Assembly: GCF_000208745.1 (NCBI RefSeq)
Contig: NC_030858.1
Location: 25,332,301 to 25,396,300 of the forward strand
From: Theobroma cacao
Lineage: Eukaryota > Streptophyta > Magnoliopsida > Malvales > Malvaceae
Length of the DNA stretch: 64,000 nt
Reading direction: 5' to 3'
The notes beneath the pieces were generated by a model, which was not told the DNA's origin, searched no databases, and saw only the letters and a program-made list of their open reading frames with translations. Both the position numbers and the translations under genes were made by a program. Positions 58,291 to 64,000 of this stretch are shown in pieces; the stretch's first letter is position 1; every line of letters begins with the position of its first letter.

Positions 58291-58595
58291 GCCCAACCTA
58301 GTAAAGATAAAGGAAAAGTTACAGCACCAGCACAAGAGTAACCTAAACCACTTGGCAAAAGAAGGAAGACCATGGCCACAAAAACGAAATTCCTCAAGAG
58401 AATAAAGTTCTCTAGGATAGCAGAAAAAGCCAAACCCTCAGCCATTTCCTCTGCAAAAGACCCATTGTAAATTTTAGACCAATCTTCTCCTAAAGCCTCA
58501 ACCAAAAGACCATCACCTGAACCCTCACCTAAACCCCTTAATTTCTATTTTGGCACTGATGAGTCTACCCCTTTAGCCTCCTCAAAGTTTGATTG
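58291..58595 (+). pseudogene. CopC downstream ORF, part 2
   Basis: After the family-B LTR the coding continues: KDKGKVTAPAQE, PLGKRRKTMATKTKFLKRI, SPEPSPKPLNFYFGTDESTP, SSKFD and a stop at 58593-58595. It is a basic, then proline and serine rich C-terminal end without a recognised domain. Stops occur after APAQE and after AKDPL. Confidence 0.6.
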
Positions 58596-59283
58596 AACAC
58601 CCCCTGGTTTTGATAATAACAAAAAGGGGGAGTAATTATAAAAAGTATAGGGGAGAAAAAAAGTAGAAATTATCTAAGGGCAATTTAAAAACAAAACAAT
58701 GACTACTGTGTTTATTTTTCTGTTGTTTTTGTTCTGTTGACAGTTGAACATTTGAACTTTGTTGTTTATGTTATTGTGTTGAAAATGGGATGTTGATGGT
58801 TTAACATTTAAGTCTGTTCTTGATGTTTATGGTAGTTTGATTGCTGTTGTTTAATGATTTGATGCCAATGTTGGGCTGTTATACTACTAATTAATTTTTA
58901 TTATATTGTGAATGAAATTTGGTTGAAAATGTATATGGATGCTGATTATACTATATATGTTGGATGATTAATGGCATTAATAAAATCTGATAACAATATG
59001 TTGATGACAGACAATTAACTGAAATATTGATAATATTCTGTCAACCAGTCACCTATTGTTGATTATCCTATATGTCTGCATAAATATATTCTGAATATAT
59101 AATGTCATTATCTGTATGACATAAATAAAAACTTGCTAAAATGAATAATAAAATATGCACACACTAAAAGGAAGCACACATTTAAGGGGAGAAAAACCTC
59201 CATTTTCTGCAAAACAAAAAGGAACCAATAAACATTATGCTGTTAATCAAGGAATGTTTTGTCATCATAAAAAAAGGGGAGAT
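58596..59283 (+). other. CopC 3' tail with two polypurine tracts
   Basis: This is non-coding. AAAAAGGGGGAG lies at 58621-58632, 26 bases after the last stop, and a second tract AAAAAAAGGGGAGA lies at 59269-59282, next to the LTR. Between them the sequence is AT-rich, with many TGTTGATG words. Two tracts far apart are a Sirevirus trait. The LTR-proximal one is the likely plus-strand primer. Confidence 0.8.
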
Positions 59284-60485
59284 TGTTGGCTCCATTAGTT
59301 TTTGATGATAATAAAACATTCCCACTCATTTGTGTCTAATATTTCTACTTGAGTGTGCAGGACAAAATTATAGGCCAAGAATAAATCAATCATTCAAAAG
59401 CTCATATCAAAAATCATATGAATAAAGAGCTACAATTGATCAATAAAACAGAAGCCTCTTAGTTAGATAATGAAGGGTATTAGTTAGCTAAAATTCAAAT
59501 TAGAAGTTGGCGAGCTCAAGAGGTTTGAGAGACAGAGAAGAGTTAGTCGACCGAGAAGTAAGTTAGCCAACTAAGAGCCTACTGCCAAAAATCTGAACTT
59601 CAAGACAAAAACAACTTAATCGACTAAGAAGGAAGTTAGTCAACTAAGTGCTCACTGCCAAAAATTGGGATCAGAAGACAAAGATAACTTAGTCGACTAA
59701 AAGCGCAGTTAGTCAACTAAGATCATTCTGTCAGAAAATTTAAATTGAACACTAGAAGACAGATTAACGGCCAAAACTGCTACCAAACTATTTCCAGTGA
59801 TCAAAAACTTCCTAACACCTATCAAAGTTGATTTTTCAAGTATTTAAAAGGCTCCCGACGGCTAGAAAATGTAATTAAGGCTTCAAAGTCCAAAAAGAGC
59901 TCAAAAAATTACAAAAACCTTTAGCATACTTTCTGCACTTCACTCCTATCCCTGTAAAAGATTCAAGCACTTCACTTTGTACTGCTTAGATCAAGTCAGT
60001 GATCATAGGTACACCTTTATATCTCTTCTCCTTGTATACTTAGGGTGAGCGAGTCACTCTAAGGGATTTATTCAAACTTGGATTGCTTGATTAAGTGTAT
60101 AGGCTCTAACTTAGCTTAGAAAAGTTAGTTGTTGGGTTTTAGTTAATCCCGATAAAAATCATTGTGAAAGGTTTTGGCTGAACCTAGTAAAAGTCATTGT
60201 AAAGCTTGGTGAAAGCTTGTGAATTTCACCTTTTATAGTGGATTGATTTAAAAAATCCTTGGTTGACCAATCAAGGTAGTGGATGTAGGTCTTGGACTGA
60301 ACCACTATAAATTCTAGTGTATTGTCTACTCTATTTTTTTTTTTATTGCTTATTAAATAATTCCTTCATCTTGCATAAAACAAGTCTTTGTTGATAGTAA
60401 ACTTGTCCTCAACTTAAAGCCAATTTGAGTAAGAGCCAAAAAGTGCTATTCACCCTCCCTCTAGCACATTTACTTGGGACCAACA
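59284..60485 (+). repeat. CopC 3' LTR
   Basis: 1,202 bases, from TGTTGGCTCC to GGGACCAACA, with both canonical ends preserved. It keeps the AGTCGAC motif pairs (about 59545-59725). A TA-rich element TATTTAAAAGG lies near 59841, where the solo copy at 39528 has a better TATA box. It is followed by the target duplication CTAAT. Confidence 0.92.
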
Positions 60486-61235
60486 CTAATGTTCATTGGT
60501 TAAATATGATCTATGGGAATGAAATTGAAAGGTAAATTAGAAATGTCAAAATTAAGAAAAGTGAAAAAAGAATCATGTGTTAGAAGAATATGATATTGAA
60601 TCTTGGTTATGGATTAGAACGAATAAAAAGGAAATTTAGTCCGAATGCAATTGACAAGGTTCTTACATATAGTGATAAATGTCAACAATTAAATGTGTGC
60701 GTACATACGTATATGTGAAGTTATGATGATATGGAAGAAATTTTGATCGTGCAATTAACGAAAAAATTAAGAAGATGTGAATCGCATAAATGCAAGATAA
60801 ACATGAAGTATGAAGGAATGATTGAAAGATTCAACTTCCCCTAATGTTGGAAATATGTATAGGAATGAATAGGGCATGTTTATAATGCCATAAGTTATGT
60901 AATAGTATTTGGGTATAAAATGAATAAATGTCGAGAAGTTTGACAAGAATCAAAATAAAGATATGTTTAAGGTTAGTAATGGAGTTAAAGGCATCCTTGG
61001 GATCTTAATGACAAGAAAGAACAATTGTGAAGGGTACCATTGTTTTGATTCAAAGATGATAATAGATATAAGTTATGTACCCTAACATTGTAAAGTGTTC
61101 TAGTCGAACTAAAAGTAAACGGGGTGGATAAATCAAATTCCTTATGAAGAAGAAATGAAATATTATCATAGAGTGAGATTAATAACCTGACGCTAACGTG
61201 AATTTGAAGACCAATTCTATTTAAGTGGGGAAGAT
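60486..61235 (+). mobile_element. GypD internal region, right part, with polypurine tract
   Basis: This continues the sequence broken at 47638. It is AT-rich and non-coding. It ends with TTAAGTGGGGAAGAT (61221-61235), the polypurine tract directly before the 3' LTR. The GypD internal region therefore totals about 3.9 kb without CopC, too short for a full gag-pol of Ty3-gypsy type, which is usually 4.5 kb or more. Confidence 0.7.
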
Positions 61236-64000
61236 TGTAACACCCCGTACCCTCATATAGGAGTCAATAAGACCTTATCGACAAGACGAAAGGTCAATTA
61301 ACGTAAATTTAAGTGCCAAAGAGCGGTGACGGGAGAAAGAAATATTTTGGAATAAAATATTTTATACGTGAAAAAATAATAATTAAATAATAATATTTTT
61401 ATCGAGAATGAATTAATGAGTTAAAAGGCGATTTGGAAGTGAATTGAGGCAAAATGGGACACGTTGGGACCTAAGGAGAAGAGTGGGGAATTTTGGAGTA
61501 AAATAATATTAAAATATTAATATTTTATTTGTTATTGACATTAGTCATGAAATAGGTCTATATGACTAATCTAAGTGGGGGAAAAGTAAGAAAGAATTTT
61601 GAAGAAAAAACGACGTAAGTGAGGCTCGCGTGCCTTCATTAAATAAAGCAAGAAAGGGTAAGTGTATATTTAAATATTATGGTGACACCTTGGTGAGGTT
61701 TCAATTTGATATTTTATTTGTACAAGTGTAATTGAAGAAAAATAGAAGGAAATTGGAATTAAAGGAATGATGAGGGGACCTAATTGAAAAAAATAAGAAG
61801 TTGAAGGGTGGAATTGCAAATAATGAAATGTAAAAGGGTGAAGCTATAATATGAACAAGTTGAAGGATCAAATTGTAGTTTACGAAATGTTTGAAGGACC
61901 AAATTGTAAAGGATGAAAAGTTTAGAGGGTCAAATGGTAAATAAGGAAAAGTTTGAGGACTTATGTGCAATTTCAACATTTGAAGTTAAATGAAAATTAA
62001 CTAACCAAGGAAAATTAGATTATATGGGAGGATGGAATATGCATGAAACAAATGCTATTACATGCAAAGACATGCATGGAAGGATGTATTTGTAATGGGG
62101 AACATGTGGGACCCCACCATGAAAAAAACAAAAGGACATGAGACAAATGAATAAGATAACACATGCATGTGAATTTTTAAAGATTAAAAGAATGCATGAA
62201 GGATTTATGCATGATGGACACTTGGTGACTATTAGACTAAAAGAGAAGAAAGTATAGTTGCATGTAATGTCACTGGCCAAGGAGGAGGCCAAATGGAAAT
62301 TAAGGTGGGAAAGTTGCATGAAAGACCATTGGGTACAAATAAAGTGGAATTAAGTGGAAATAAATTAAAAAGTGGATCTGGATAAGTAAAGGAGGATTTT
62401 TAACCAATGTGGAAGAAAGGAAATTGGTGCATGAAAACCCATTGGTTGGCAAAATGGCCAAATGAAAATAAAAGGTGAATGTGTGCATGTATTGTGATTG
62501 GTTAAATGGGTGGCCATATAAATACCAAGATTCAAGAGTAAAAGGCAAAAAGAAATTGGTCTTGGTGAGACTTGAGAGAGCCAGCCATTGAGAGAGGAAA
62601 AGAAAGAAGAAACTGCCTTTGAGAAGCTCCACCCGAGAGGAAAAAAAGAGAAAGAAAAAGAGAGGAAAGTGGGAAAGGCTCGGGTTGTGAGGATTCAAGA
62701 GAAATCGTGAGGATTCCTTACTTTATCTTGTAGAGTTGTGATATTCTACCACCCAAAGAGTCTTCAACATTCAAGAGAGAAACTGTCGAGTGTTGATGAA
62801 GGTGTAAAGCTTGGTTTCAAGATACAAGAGAAACAAAGTAAAGATTGTGGTTTCAGCTTTAATGTTCTTTGAAAATGGGTTGGTAATTATAAGAAATGTT
62901 TTGTGGCAGCAAAGATTCGCTTGATTGGAGAGGATTTAGTGACATACAAGCCATCAAACTCTTGGATGCATGATGGATTCAAAGTAAAAGAGAAACAGTA
63001 AGCATGGTATTGTGTTTTAAGGCCTACAGTTGGTAAAATCATTAAGAAAATAATTGTGCATAATGTTGGCTGCTTGGTGATTGGAGCTTTGGAAGAATAT
63101 TGAGGTTGCATGAAAGATCCAAGCCATCACAAAAAGTAAGGCATGCAATGTGAAATGATTATGAGATGCCTTAAGTACGGTTAGGAAACAATTATGCTAG
63201 TTGAAAGCTTGAAAATGAAATTGTGGACATATGTTGTTCTGAAAGATTTAAAAGGTTAAGAATGTTGGTGTAACATGAATGAGAATTGATATTGTGCTTA
63301 GTGGCAGCATGTTAAATGTGAATAATGGTGCATATAAGCGTAAAATTACTTGGTGAAATCGGATTTATAGTTGCTGCCATATATGTGATTAATAGTATGA
63401 AAATAATAGTTTGAACATGATAAATGTCATTAGAAAGTTTGATATGGGCATTTGAAGTCAAAAACATATTGTCGGGTTTATGTAATTCAAAGTTTACGCT
63501 AAAGATTAAGTGTAAACGGCTAGCTCTTAAGAATAAGAGATGAAAGTATAGAATTAAATGCGAATAGCAAATGTAGCATATATTGTTAGCAAAGCTTATT
63601 AAATGTATTGAATTGGAATGATGTCAGAAAGTTGACAAAGCAAGGATTATTGTTGCAAGCATAAAGTAAGCCATTGAGGAAATATTAGTGGCGAAGCCAT
63701 ATCCTGCCATTGTAAGGTGCGTAGGGGGTGTCTATTTCAAAAGTTTCATAAACTATATATTGATATATGTTTAATAAACGTTGCCGGTTTCCTTTAAATG
63801 TAATTATGGATAGCATGAGCTGTTAACCTCTGTAGGCGATTTTTAAATGGATTGGTAATCAATTATACTGGTTTTGTGGAAAGCATGAGTTGCTAGAAAA
63901 TGATAAGTGATTTGAATACATAGTTTGTAATGATTTATACATTGCTATTGTGGAAAGCATAAGTTAGTAGAAACGATAGGCAATTGTGGATGCAAATTGA
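61236..64000 (+). repeat. GypD 3' LTR, cut by the window edge
   Basis: This starts TGTAACACCCC at 61236. It follows the 5' LTR from 39002 to about 42960 without the copia LTR found there, so 61746-61761 is the empty site for the insertion at 39528. Small indels and scattered substitutions separate the two LTRs. The ACGTGGC cluster and the LTR end lie beyond the window, so the GypD target duplication cannot be checked. Confidence 0.9.

Larger units (their letters stand above)
47639..60485 (+). mobile_element. CopC: complete Sirevirus-like copia retrotransposon
   Basis: The element has two LTRs (47639-48853 and 59284-60485) and a perfect 5-base target duplication CTAAT (47634-47638 and 60486-60490). 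It has a primer site, gag, PR-IN-RT-RNaseH in copia order, an extra ORF after pol and two polypurine tracts. Without the family-B LTR at 55754-58290 it is about 10.3 kb, a normal size for Sireviruses with an env-like ORF. Over the first ~230 bases, the two LTRs differ at about a dozen positions by eye. All pol genes are broken. Confidence 0.93.

Overview
This is a gene-poor, AT-rich nuclear segment from a flowering plant, probably a eudicot; the sequence does not fix the species. The plant origin rests on plant Ty1-copia elements (two Sirevirus-like and one with a short LTR), long Ty3-gypsy-type LTRs, a plant LINE ORF1 with a DUF4283-like domain, and the C-terminal end of a plant ATAD3-type mitochondrial AAA-ATPase. 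I see no intact cellular gene, no rRNA or tRNA gene and no CRISPR array. Nearly everything is retrotransposon DNA nested inside retrotransposon DNA. There are two assembly gaps (24919-25438 and 28045-28867) and one isolated N near 15166.

Layout, left to right. 1-1036: two reverse-strand LTR pieces. 1037-3842: the end of an internally deleted copia element (gag end, 3' tail, LTR). 3843-29925: a degenerate Sirevirus-like copia element, here called CopA, with a truncated 5' LTR, a tRNA-Met primer site, broken gag-PR-IN-RT-RNaseH and a 3' LTR. Its gag-pol is split by four solo LTRs and a truncated fifth LTR. Its 3' LTR is split by three more LTRs of about 3 kb. 29926-30898: another gag and LTR scrap of the same family. 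30899-33560: a reverse-strand LINE ORF1 pseudogene split by a solo copia LTR. 33570-36340: the ATAD3 C-terminal pseudogene split by a 2.5 kb solo LTR. 36522-39001: a different, short-LTR copia element (CopB), cut off in its integrase by the next element. 39002 to beyond 64000: a very large LTR element (GypD) with LTRs of more than 4 kb and no recognisable gag-pol. Inside GypD sit a solo copia LTR (39528-40726) and one complete Sirevirus-like copia, CopC (47639-60485), with both LTRs, the target-site duplication CTAAT, gag-pol and an extra downstream ORF in the env-like position. CopC in turn contains another solo LTR (55754-58290).

The relative order of insertion can be read directly: CopB, then GypD, then CopC, then the family-B LTR inside CopC. 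About eleven LTR-sized units have TG...CA-type ends and 5-bp target-site duplications that are perfect or off by one base. Only one element keeps both LTRs inside the window, so LTR-LTR recombination appears to have removed most element bodies. All coding regions are interrupted by stops, frameshifts or insertions. Several changes at key residues or codons are C-to-T or G-to-A transitions, as expected for methylated, silenced DNA.

The most unusual feature beyond the nesting is that several unrelated LTR families each carry their own array of short palindromes (cores such as TTAGTCGACTAA, AGAATCGATTCT, TAATCGATTA, TCTCGCTGCAGCGAGA) at comparable places in the LTR. A separate cluster of ACGTGGC motifs lies in the GypD LTR.
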